Origin: Bacillota bacterium
Lineage (GTDB): Bacteria; Bacillota; Clostridia; Peptostreptococcales; Natronincolaceae
Assembly: GCA_023387935.1 (NCBI GenBank)
Contig: JAEWHG010000090.1
Location: forward strand, 1 to 14,320
DNA: 14,320 bases
Reading direction: 5' to 3'
Below, one piece after another: positions 1 through 6,925 of the stretch. Positions within the stretch are counted from its first letter, which is position 1, and every line of letters begins with the position of its first letter. The notes under the pieces are model-generated. The model made no database searches. It was given only the letters and a program-made list of their open reading frames with translations, and was not told the DNA's origin. The translations under genes and the position numbers were made by a program.

Positions 1-125
1 TTCTATTATTATCGTAAATATATTATAATTTTTAGACTAGTCCCCTAATTTCAAATACTATCACGATAATATTTTAACAGTTTTTAAATGTATAATCAAA
101 AAATTATTTTGTTTTATCATAAAGT

Positions 126-164
126 AATCCCTAGACAACCAGCACTCATGATTTTCTAGGGATT
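126..164 (-). terminator. Hairpin downstream of the alcohol dehydrogenase gene, possible terminator
   Basis: A perfect 10-bp inverted repeat, AATCCCTAGA (126-135) and TCTAGGGATT (155-164), encloses a 19-nt loop. It lies about 65 nt beyond the stop codon of the minus-strand gene ending at 231. The sequence leaving the hairpin on the minus strand (ACTTTATGAT) is only moderately T-rich and the loop is long, so this is a weaker terminator than the others in the window. Confidence 0.4.
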
Positions 165-230
165 TCTATCTCTACTCAGAAAATATATTCATTTTTTCAA
201 TTCTATCAAATGCTACATTTAGCTTATCTA

Positions 231-1307
231 TTATTTTATTTTTAAATTCTCTAGTTTTTCAATAGCTTCAAAAAACATATTCTTAGTAACTTTGTATGGC
301 ATTTTAGCTACATCATCCATATGAACTGCCTTTTCTAATACAGGGTCTAAATATTCTCTAGTATTAGCTACTCCTATATCTTTTAAAGATGTAGGTAGCC
401 CTATTTCTTTATAAAAAGGAATTAATCGATCAATTTCTCCATACTGATCATCCATCATTAGCATTACTAACACGCCATAGGATACAACTTCACCGTGAAG
501 ATGATTTTTTTCAATCTGCTCTAAGGAGGTTAATGCATTAAATAACCCATGGGCACATGCTCCATTGTAAATCTCTCCCACTAATGTAGATACAAAACCT
601 GTAGTAATAATAATATTTAAAATCGTTTCCTGTAATTCAAAAGAGCTCGTTCCCTTATTATTGTCTTCCAGAGCCTTAGCTCCATACTTTACTAACGAAT
701 TTACACACATAGGACTTAGACTCTTGCCCATTACAATACTATGGGGTAGTTTTTTACCTCTAGTGGTTGCCTCTACTTCATAATATTTAGCTATTGTATC
801 TCCAATACCCGCCCATAAATATTTAGGAGGAGCCTTAGCAATAATCTCAGCATCAATTAAAATATGTACTGGCGGTTTATCTAAGCAATATATGGAATTA
901 AAATCTCCACTATCCTCATAAACTACAGATATCATAGTTGTTGCAGCACATGTGGAGGATATTGTTGGTACTGTTATTGTGGGAATTCCAACCTTTTCCC
1001 CTACAGCTTTTGCAGTATCCAAAGCCTTTCCTCCTCCAACACCAATAATCATATCGATCTGCTGCCCTTCTGTCTTTTCTTTAAGCATAGCTATATTTTT
1101 ATAGCTGCATTCCCCTCCGTACCATAAGAAATCAGCTATTTGTAGCCCAGCCTTTTTTAAAGAATCTTCAATGGTAATTTTTGTTTTCTCTAATGCTCTC
1201 TCACCACTTATAATTAGAGCTTTTTCTCCATACTCTTTACATACATCCCCTATACGCTCTAAAACCCCTTCCCCAATAGTGTACTGTGGTAATTTCATAG
1301 CAATCAT
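231..1307 (-). CDS. Iron-containing alcohol dehydrogenase family protein (HcxA/YbdH-like hydroxycarboxylate dehydrogenase)
   Basis: A 358-aa cytosolic NAD(P)-dependent oxidoreductase of the GldA-like branch of the iron-containing alcohol dehydrogenase family. The nucleotide-binding GVGGGKALDTAKA motif is at residues 89-101. The expected metal ligands are D170 (in AGIGDTIAKYYE), H253 (CAHG) and H271 (LHGE). Glycerol dehydrogenases carry Asp in the STDAP segment that contacts glycerol; this protein has SSTCAATTMISVVY, with Cys at position 120. That STCAA pattern and the AGIGDTIAKYYE stretch resemble, from memory, E. coli YbdH/HcxA, which reduces 2-oxo acids, so a 2-oxo acid or aldehyde substrate is more likely than glycerol. 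The ATG at 1307 is preceded by AAAGGGG about 10 nt away; the alternative Met4 is too far from it. The gene is monocistronic with its own promoter at 1441-1469. The family is certain; the substrate is inferred. Confidence 0.9.
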   Translation of the reverse strand: MIAMKLPQYTIGEGVLERIGDVCKEYGEKALIISGERALEKTKITIEDSLKKAGLQIADFLWYGGECSYKNIAMLKEKTEGQQIDMIIGVGGGKALDTAKAVGEKVGIPTITVPTISSTCAATTMISVVYEDSGDFNSIYCLDKPPVHILIDAEIIAKAPPKYLWAGIGDTIAKYYEVEATTRGKKLPHSIVMGKSLSPMCVNSLVKYGAKALEDNNKGTSSFELQETILNIIITTGFVSTLVGEIYNGACAHGLFNALTSLEQIEKNHLHGEVVSYGVLVMLMMDDQYGEIDRLIPFYKEIGLPTSLKDIGVANTREYLDPVLEKAVHMDDVAKMPYKVTKNMFFEAIEKLENLKIK

Positions 1308-1440
1308 TTATACCAATCCCCTTTCATAGATTTATAGCTAACAATTTAATATGTCTTCTAATCTTATATTTGTGTATAAATAGGAACTGCGCTTTCGTAT
1401 ATTTATTCTAATATGTGAATTATTATTCAATGTTTATATC

Positions 1441-1469
1441 ATTTTAAAGCAGAATAGTACCTATGTCAA
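1441..1469 (-). promoter_or_regulatory. Sigma-A promoter for the alcohol dehydrogenase gene
   Basis: On the minus strand a perfect -35 TTGACA (1469-1464) is followed by a 17-nt spacer and a -10 TAAAAT (1446-1441). Transcription would begin near 1434, giving a leader of about 125 nt before the ATG at 1307. The leader is AT-rich and contains one modest inverted repeat (ATAAATA/TATTTAT around CGAAAGCGC). I recognise no known riboswitch in it. Confidence 0.65.
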
Positions 1470-1484
1470 TAAAAATTTATATAA

Positions 1485-1526
1485 AAAACACGTAAGCACT
1501 GGCTAATGCCAGAGATTACGTGTTTT
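1485..1526 (-). terminator. Rho-independent terminator of the ftsH-M50 operon
   Basis: AAAACACGTAA (1485-1495) pairs perfectly with TTACGTGTTTT (1516-1526). A second inner stem, CTGGC (1499-1503) with GCCAG (1508-1512), is nested inside. On the minus strand the hairpin runs into a T-rich tract (TTTTTTATATAAATTTTTA). It lies 45 nt past the stop of the M50 gene and just upstream of the next promoter, so it insulates the two transcription units. Confidence 0.85.
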
Positions 1527-1570
1527 AAAAAATTGCCAACCGACTATTTTATTTTCACAATTATTCTTTT

Positions 1571-2221
1571 TTAATTTAATCTAAATATAAAGCTTACAGC
1601 GGTCCACATAAATTCACTTATCCCACCTCGTATAATACTAAGTGGCATATCTAATATATTTAAATATAGAAGTGCTAATAATATAATTGTACCATATCTT
1701 TCATATTGCATATATTTAAAGTATTGATCAGAAGGAAGCACTGCACCCACTACCTTAGATCCATCAAGAGGCGGAACTGGAATTAAGTTAAATACCCCTA
1801 AACCAATATTTATTATAAACAGATAATTTAAGAAGTTAAATATATATATAAGAATCTTACCAGCGTATCCATTCGTAATTTTTAAAATCAACCCCATACC
1901 TGCAATACTTAAAAAAGCAATAAAAAAGTTCATAATAGGTCCTGCAAGAGCAACCAGCACCATTCCTTTTTTTCTGTCCTTATAATAATAAGGGTTAACG
2001 CCTACAGGTTTTGCCCATCCAAAGTGAAAAAACATTAAACATAGAGCACCTACTAGATCAAGATGTGCTAAAGGATTTACTGATAACCGTCCCATATCCT
2101 TAGGTGTAGGGTCTCCCAGTTTATAAGAAACATATCCATGAGCAAACTCATGCATGGATATTGCTATAAGCACTGCTGGTAAGGTGTAAATTAATTGACT
2201 TATAAGACTTATAATACTCAT
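1571..2221 (-). CDS. Site-2 protease family (peptidase M50) intramembrane metalloprotease
   Basis: A 216-aa multi-pass membrane protein of the small, PDZ-less M50 group often annotated as 'site-2 protease family protein'. The zinc motif HEFAH is at residues 24-28 in the first membrane segment. The third-ligand region NLIPVPPLDG is at 145-154, with Asp153 as the expected ligand. The family pattern GRLSVNPLAHLD follows at 44-55, and about five hydrophobic segments are visible. The family cleaves transmembrane or membrane-proximal substrates; the target here is unknown. The ATG overlaps the TGA of the upstream FtsH-like gene by 4 nt (ATGA) and uses the AAGGATGG inside the end of that gene as ribosome binding site. 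The two proteins are therefore probably made together. No SpoIVFB-like extension is present, so it is not an obvious sporulation or RseP protease. Confidence 0.9.
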   Translation of the reverse strand: MSIISLISQLIYTLPAVLIAISMHEFAHGYVSYKLGDPTPKDMGRLSVNPLAHLDLVGALCLMFFHFGWAKPVGVNPYYYKDRKKGMVLVALAGPIMNFFIAFLSIAGMGLILKITNGYAGKILIYIFNFLNYLFIINIGLGVFNLIPVPPLDGSKVVGAVLPSDQYFKYMQYERYGTIILLALLYLNILDMPLSIIRGGISEFMWTAVSFIFRLN

Positions 2222-4089
2222 TCTACACCATCCTTGAGAATAATATTATTAGACTTTTCTATCGCTACATCATCCTTAGTAAGAATATCCATAAACTCTT
2301 CCCCAGTAATCGTTTCTTTTTCTAGTAAATATCTTGTTAATTCATGTAGCTTATCTTGATTTTCCTTTAAAATACCAGTTGCTTTTTCATGGGCAGTTTT
2401 AATAATAGTCAAAACCTCTTCATCGATCTTTGCAGCCGTTTCAGGTGAACAAGCTAAAGAAGTGTCTCCACCTAAATATTGATTATTAACTGTTTCTAAA
2501 GCCATCATATCAAAATTCTTGCTCATTCCAAAACGCGTAACCATAGCACGTGCAATCCTTGTTGCCTGCTCTATATCATTTGAAGCGCCTGATGTGAAGG
2601 TGCCAAATACGAGCTCCTCGGCAGCACGTCCACCCGTAAAAGTAGCTATTTTATTAAATGCTTGTTCTTTGCTCATTAATGTATGTTCATCCTCTTCTAC
2701 CTGCATTGTATATCCTAAAGCACCAGATGTTCTAGGAATAATAGTAATTTTATGGACAGGAGCAGAGTCAGTTTGCTTTGCAGCCACCAATGCATGGCCT
2801 ATTTCGTGGTATGCAATAATCTTTTTCTCCTTTGGCGATATTACTGCACCTTTTCTTTGATAACCTGCAATTACAACTTCAACGGATTCCTCTAAGTCTT
2901 CCTGAGCAACTAATGTTCTATCCATTCTTACAGCACGAAGGGCTGCTTCGTTAATAATATTAGCAAGCTCTGCACCAGAAGCACCCGCAGTTGCTCTTGC
3001 TATTACATTAAAATCAATCTTTTCTTCCATTTTTATTTTTTCAGCATGGACTTTTAGAATGGCTTCTCGCCCTGCAAGATCTGGAAGCTCCACTGGAATA
3101 CGTCTGTCAAAACGTCCAGGTCGTAATAAAGCTTTATCAAGGGTTTCTGGTCTGTTGGTTGCAGCAAGAATAACCACTCCTTTTTTACCATCAAATCCGT
3201 CCATTTCTGTAAGAAGTTGATTCAGTGTCTGTTCACGTTCATCATTTCCACCAATACCACCACTATCCCGTTTTTTACCGATAGTATCAATCTCATCTAT
3301 AAATACAATACAAGGAGCCTTCTCGTTAGCTTGCTTAAATAGGTCACGAACCTTTGCTGCTCCCATACCTACAAACATTTCCACAAATTCTGATCCAGAT
3401 ATTGAAAAAAATGGCACATTCGCTTCTCCTGCAACGGCACGAGCTAATAAGGTTTTTCCAGTACCAGGAGGTCCAACAAGGAGTGCTCCTTTAGGTAAGA
3501 CTGCCCCGATCTCTGCATATTTTTTAGGATTATGAAGAAAATCTACAATCTCAGTTAATGCCTCTTTAGCTTCATCCTGACCTGCCACATCGGCAAAGGT
3601 CTTACCTGTTTTTGCTTGAACATAAATTTTAGCATTACTCTTACCAAAGGTCATGGCAGTTGTTCCACCCATGCGTTTTTGCATTTGTTTTGTCAAAATT
3701 CGTCCAAGTCCAATAAATATGAGCATAGGAAGTATCCATGTCATAATAAAATTCTGAAGTGGTGAAATTTCCTTTGGAATATCCTTCGTAAATTTAACGT
3801 CTGCATTATATAGCCTATTTACCAAATCAGGATCTTCCATAAGCCCTGTTACATATATGTTATCTTCTTCATCTTCATTTTTTACTAAAAACGAAATTTG
3901 ATTTCCCTCTATTTGAACCTGACTTACATCTCCATCTTCAACACGTTTTAAGAAAGTTCCATAGTCAACCTCTTCTATATGCTTATCTAAAAACTCTGGA
4001 AATACTAATGCATTCAGCAATGTCAGAATTAGCATAACTACTATATAATAGTAAATTAGGGGTTTTCTATGATTTTTTTGTTCTTTCAA
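2218..4089 (-). CDS. ftsH: ATP-dependent zinc metalloprotease, FtsH family (divergent paralogue)
   Basis: A 623-aa membrane-anchored AAA+ protease of usual FtsH length. An N-terminal membrane segment (about 12-30), a short extracytoplasmic domain and a second membrane segment (about 112-130) precede the ATPase. Walker A GPPGTGKT is at 206-213, the FVGMGA pore loop at 239-244, Walker B IVFIDEID at 261-268, and the arginine-finger segment LRPGRFDRR at 322-330 (R323, R326). The zinc site is HEIGH (428-432), with D505 in TSGASNDIEQAT as probable third ligand. Most FtsH proteins read HEAGH, so this looks like a clostridial second copy and not the housekeeping FtsH usually found near tilS/hpt; that is inference. 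The start codon is TTG, chosen because AAAGGAGGT lies 6-7 nt upstream. FtsH degrades membrane and unstable cytosolic proteins. It is the first gene of an operon with the M50 protease. Confidence 0.93.
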   Translation of the reverse strand: MKEQKNHRKPLIYYYIVVMLILTLLNALVFPEFLDKHIEEVDYGTFLKRVEDGDVSQVQIEGNQISFLVKNEDEEDNIYVTGLMEDPDLVNRLYNADVKFTKDIPKEISPLQNFIMTWILPMLIFIGLGRILTKQMQKRMGGTTAMTFGKSNAKIYVQAKTGKTFADVAGQDEAKEALTEIVDFLHNPKKYAEIGAVLPKGALLVGPPGTGKTLLARAVAGEANVPFFSISGSEFVEMFVGMGAAKVRDLFKQANEKAPCIVFIDEIDTIGKKRDSGGIGGNDEREQTLNQLLTEMDGFDGKKGVVILAATNRPETLDKALLRPGRFDRRIPVELPDLAGREAILKVHAEKIKMEEKIDFNVIARATAGASGAELANIINEAALRAVRMDRTLVAQEDLEESVEVVIAGYQRKGAVISPKEKKIIAYHEIGHALVAAKQTDSAPVHKITIIPRTSGALGYTMQVEEDEHTLMSKEQAFNKIATFTGGRAAEELVFGTFTSGASNDIEQATRIARAMVTRFGMSKNFDMMALETVNNQYLGGDTSLACSPETAAKIDEEVLTIIKTAHEKATGILKENQDKLHELTRYLLEKETITGEEFMDILTKDDVAIEKSNNIILKDGVE

Positions 4090-4158
4090 TTTTTTACCTC
4101 CTTTAATTTATTAAAACAAACTTAAATTTTTTTAATTAATGTTATTGTAAATATATCC

Positions 4159-4187
4159 ATATTATATTATATAATTAATATTGTCAA
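4159..4187 (-). promoter_or_regulatory. Sigma-A promoter of the ftsH-M50 operon
   Basis: On the minus strand a perfect TTGACA (4187-4182) is followed by a 17-nt spacer and TAATAT (4164-4159). An overlapping TATAAT at 15-nt spacing is also present. The predicted start is near 4152, about 60 nt before the TTG start codon and its AGGAGG site. Confidence 0.6.
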
Positions 4188-4257
4188 TATGCTAATTCAA
4201 AAGCAAAGAGATGCCCTATAGAAAAAATACAGAACCTCTCATCCCTATAACAAAATA

Positions 4258-4291
4258 AAGTCTACCATAATATATTATTTAGGTAAGACTT
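4258..4291 (-). terminator. Rho-independent terminator of the gerB-type gene
   Basis: AAGTCT-ACC (4258-4266) pairs with GGT-AGACTT (4282-4291) with one bulged A. The 12-nt AT palindrome between them can extend the stem. On the minus strand the hairpin is followed by TATTTTGTT. It lies 20 nt past the stop of the gene ending at 4312, and upstream of the ftsH promoter. Confidence 0.65.
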
Positions 4292-4311
4292 CATTTTATA
4301 TGATACAAATA

Positions 4312-5409
4312 TTATACATTGATCTTTAATTTCTCTTTATTCATTTTTGCAGCAAATACAGTAAAAACTATAAAAGGAATTATAATAAAGTTTACGAGAC
4401 AAACGTATGCATATATATTGAAGAACGAAAAGAGCACAAATAAATTATTTGCAATAAAATAAGCTGCTATATATACTAGTACACTTATTATATACGTCAT
4501 ATATACAAGATGCTTCTTCTTTAAATTAAACTCCTTACTTAAAAGTAATATTGCATAAAATGAGATTACATACTTTAAAATCCATCCACCTACTATTTGA
4601 AGCATTACATAAAGCTCTCCAAACTCCAAAAATCTCATATAACTCACCTGTTGAGTTTGTATCAACTTTGGATATGGCATTATATTCGCATAATCAACAC
4701 CAAATGTCATTATAACTCCAGATACTGCTACAATTTGCATTTGGGCTACAATTAAATAACCTACTACAGTATGTTTAATTATTTTTGTGTTATCTTTTAT
4801 TTTAACAAGATAAGGAAGGGTTATAGAAATTCCCCCATATAGTCCTAGTATTTTCATTATAGATAGAAAAAAACCTCTATGGAGCCCATGGCTAAAAATA
4901 GGAAAAAGTCGTTCGAAGCTTTTATACCTTGCAGTAAGTATGGAAAGATTAATTCCTGCAAGCATTATCAGTACTATTCCAATCATAGTAATAGTCATGA
5001 CTGCTACAATATCCTTCCTAATAGTATATATAATTGGAACTATAAAAAATAATAGCAGATACCACACAGGAGTATTCAATAACATATTTGTATGCATGGA
5101 GTTTGCCTCTGCAGAGGCACTTTCAACCAATGTCATAAACAGTGTTATAATATATAAGCCTATAAAAACCTTGCTTAACTTTTCACCTAAAGCCTTCTGG
5201 TATATTTTATGAAAATTATAGCAGTTATACTTTTTACATATTCCAATAATATAAGTATAGAAGCCCAAGGCCAGTATTGATGCAATAATAACTCCTATCC
5301 AGCTTTCTCTCCCTCCATCTTTTATAAATATACCTGGATATGTTTTTATAGATACGATCCCTGTAGCTAAAATTAAAAAAGCATAATGTTTTGATGTAAA
5401 TTTATCCAT
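4312..5409 (-). CDS. GerB-type (GerAB/ArcD/ProY family) spore germination permease
   Basis: A 365-aa integral membrane protein with about ten hydrophobic segments spread over its whole length, the usual size for the germinant-receptor B subunit. It opens with MDKFTSKHYAFLILATGIVS. The PYPKLIQTQ...RFLEFGE stretch at residues 246-264 matches the conserved 'YP...FLE' region of the family. B subunits sit in the inner spore membrane, belong to the amino acid-polyamine-organocation transporter superfamily, and recognise germinants. The ATG at 5409 is preceded by AAGGAG 11 nt upstream. It diverges from the gerA-gerC pair across 91 bp, as gerKB does from gerKA-gerKC in Clostridium perfringens. The germinant cannot be read from sequence. 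An amino-acid permease is a remote alternative, made unlikely by the neighbours. Confidence 0.92.
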   Translation of the reverse strand: MDKFTSKHYAFLILATGIVSIKTYPGIFIKDGGRESWIGVIIASILALGFYTYIIGICKKYNCYNFHKIYQKALGEKLSKVFIGLYIITLFMTLVESASAEANSMHTNMLLNTPVWYLLLFFIVPIIYTIRKDIVAVMTITMIGIVLIMLAGINLSILTARYKSFERLFPIFSHGLHRGFFLSIMKILGLYGGISITLPYLVKIKDNTKIIKHTVVGYLIVAQMQIVAVSGVIMTFGVDYANIMPYPKLIQTQQVSYMRFLEFGELYVMLQIVGGWILKYVISFYAILLLSKEFNLKKKHLVYMTYIISVLVYIAAYFIANNLFVLFSFFNIYAYVCLVNFIIIPFIVFTVFAAKMNKEKLKINV

Positions 5410-5457
5410 TTTATTTTATACTCCTTAAAATTAATAATGTAAGTTATGTTTTCTGTA

Positions 5458-5486
5458 TATTATTACATAAAGCACACAAAATATAC
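5458..5486 (-). promoter_or_regulatory. Possible sigma-G-like promoter for the gerB-type gene
   Basis: Receptor operons are normally expressed in the forespore from sigma-G. On the minus strand GTATA (5486-5482) fits the GHATR -35 pattern. After a 17-nt spacer, AATAATA (5464-5458) matches CATnnTA at all but the first base. The predicted start near 5450 gives a 40-nt leader. In such AT-rich DNA this match could be chance. I found no equally good match for the divergent gerA-gerC pair. Confidence 0.25.
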
Positions 5487-5500
5487 TGAGGTGGTCTAAT

Positions 5501-6925
5501 ATGAACGAATCAACTACGTTTTATAAAATATGGTTAGATTATATTAAACAAAATTTACAAAATAATGATTCTATAATTTATAGAGAAATAAAGGTTGATA
5601 AAGGAATAATTTATATAGTTTATGATAAGGATGCTTGTGACCGTACAGTTATTAGCCATTTTATAATTTCACCTATTATTACAACACCTAAGCCATTTGA
5701 TAATATAGAAAATATAAAAGCAGAAATAATACAAACACCTTCTGTTATTGATGTGGAAAGTAAAGAAAAAGCAATAGATCATATCCTTTCCGGAGAAGTC
5801 GTTATAATATTTAGTTTTCTTAATAAATTTATCGCTTGTCATGCTCAAAATTTTTCAAAAAGATCAATAGAAATTCCTTCTTCAGAAACGGTTATAAAGG
5901 GACCTAGAGCAGGATTTAATGAATCTATAGATGATAATATCTCTGCTATTAAGAAGATCATAAAAGATCCAAACTTAAAGTTCGAAAGTATTATTATAGG
6001 AGAAAAATCTAAAACTAAAGTAGCAATATCCTATATAAAAGGTAGTGCTCCTCCTAACATTATAGAATATATTAAACAAAAGTTTAATAATGTAACAACT
6101 GACTATCTAATATATGGAAACTCTATAGAGGAAGAGCTAAAATGTAAGCTTACTCCTTTTGATACTATAGGTTATACTGAAAAACCAGATACTGCTGCAG
6201 TAGATCTTGCCGAAGGAAAAGTTTTGATTTTAGTAGATGGTACCCCATTTGTAATCTCCGCACCTTTTTTCTTTATAGAAAACTTTCATACTACAGATGA
6301 CTATACCACGAATAAGTTTATGTCCAATATGGGTGTGCTTTTAAGATGGGGGGCTTTTATATTGTCAACTTTGGTGCCGGGACTATATGTAGCCCTATTT
6401 ACTCACCATTTTAATTTAATCCCATATATTTTTATATTTCGTGTAGCTGCTTCTAGGGCTGGTGTACCTTTTCCTATGGTAATTGAAGTAATAGTGATGA
6501 TTATCTTTTTTCAAATTTTAAGAGAAGCTGGAGTTAGACTTCCACAACCTATTGGGCCTACTTTAAGTATCGTGGGCGCATTAATATTGGGAGACGCAGC
6601 AGTACAATCTGGATTGACTTCCCATGTTACAGTACTAATAGTAGCTATCACTTCTATCGCCTCATTTTTAGTTCCTAAAGCATCAGCAGGAATATTTATT
6701 TGGAATATTGTAATTCTAGTTTTTTCAACTCTTTTAGGTTTACCAGGTTTCTATATCGGCTTTATTTTATTTTGCTCCCATATTGCAGGACTTACTTCCT
6801 GCGGATATCCTTATTTATACCCATTTGGAACCTTAAGTAATTTTAAATATAAGGATATATTACTCACAGGAGAGCTTGATAAGATAAACCAATATATTTT
6901 TATCAAGGATGATGATATAGAATGA
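5501..6925 (+). CDS. GerA-type (GerABKA family) spore germination protein
   Basis: A 474-aa germinant-receptor A subunit, typical in length. The soluble N-terminal half carries the diagnostic GPRAGFNE (134-141), and FDTIGYTEKPD (220-230) leads into the LVDGTPFVISAPFFF segment (244-258). The C-terminal half has four or five membrane segments and the family hallmark REAGVRLPQPIGPTLSIVG (341-359) followed by GALILGDAAVQSG. It acts with the B and C subunits in the inner spore membrane to sense germinants and trigger ion and dipicolinate release. GAGGTGG lies 6 nt before the ATG. Its TGA overlaps the ATG of the following gene (ATGA), so the C subunit is translationally coupled. Confidence 0.96.
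   Translation: MNESTTFYKIWLDYIKQNLQNNDSIIYREIKVDKGIIYIVYDKDACDRTVISHFIISPIITTPKPFDNIENIKAEIIQTPSVIDVESKEKAIDHILSGEVVIIFSFLNKFIACHAQNFSKRSIEIPSSETVIKGPRAGFNESIDDNISAIKKIIKDPNLKFESIIIGEKSKTKVAISYIKGSAPPNIIEYIKQKFNNVTTDYLIYGNSIEEELKCKLTPFDTIGYTEKPDTAAVDLAEGKVLILVDGTPFVISAPFFFIENFHTTDDYTTNKFMSNMGVLLRWGAFILSTLVPGLYVALFTHHFNLIPYIFIFRVAASRAGVPFPMVIEVIVMIIFFQILREAGVRLPQPIGPTLSIVGALILGDAAVQSGLTSHVTVLIVAITSIASFLVPKASAGIFIWNIVILVFSTLLGLPGFYIGFILFCSHIAGLTSCGYPYLYPFGTLSNFKYKDILLTGELDKINQYIFIKDDDIE

Noticed and set aside
2519..2860. 113-codon plus-strand open frame
   Set aside because: It lies wholly antisense to the conserved protease domain of the ftsH-like gene and has no family features.
4201..4250. 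Repeated CCCTATA (4214-4220 and 4243-4249)
   Set aside because: It is a direct repeat of only 7 nt with no stem-forming partner, and it lies between a promoter and a terminator that already explain the gap.
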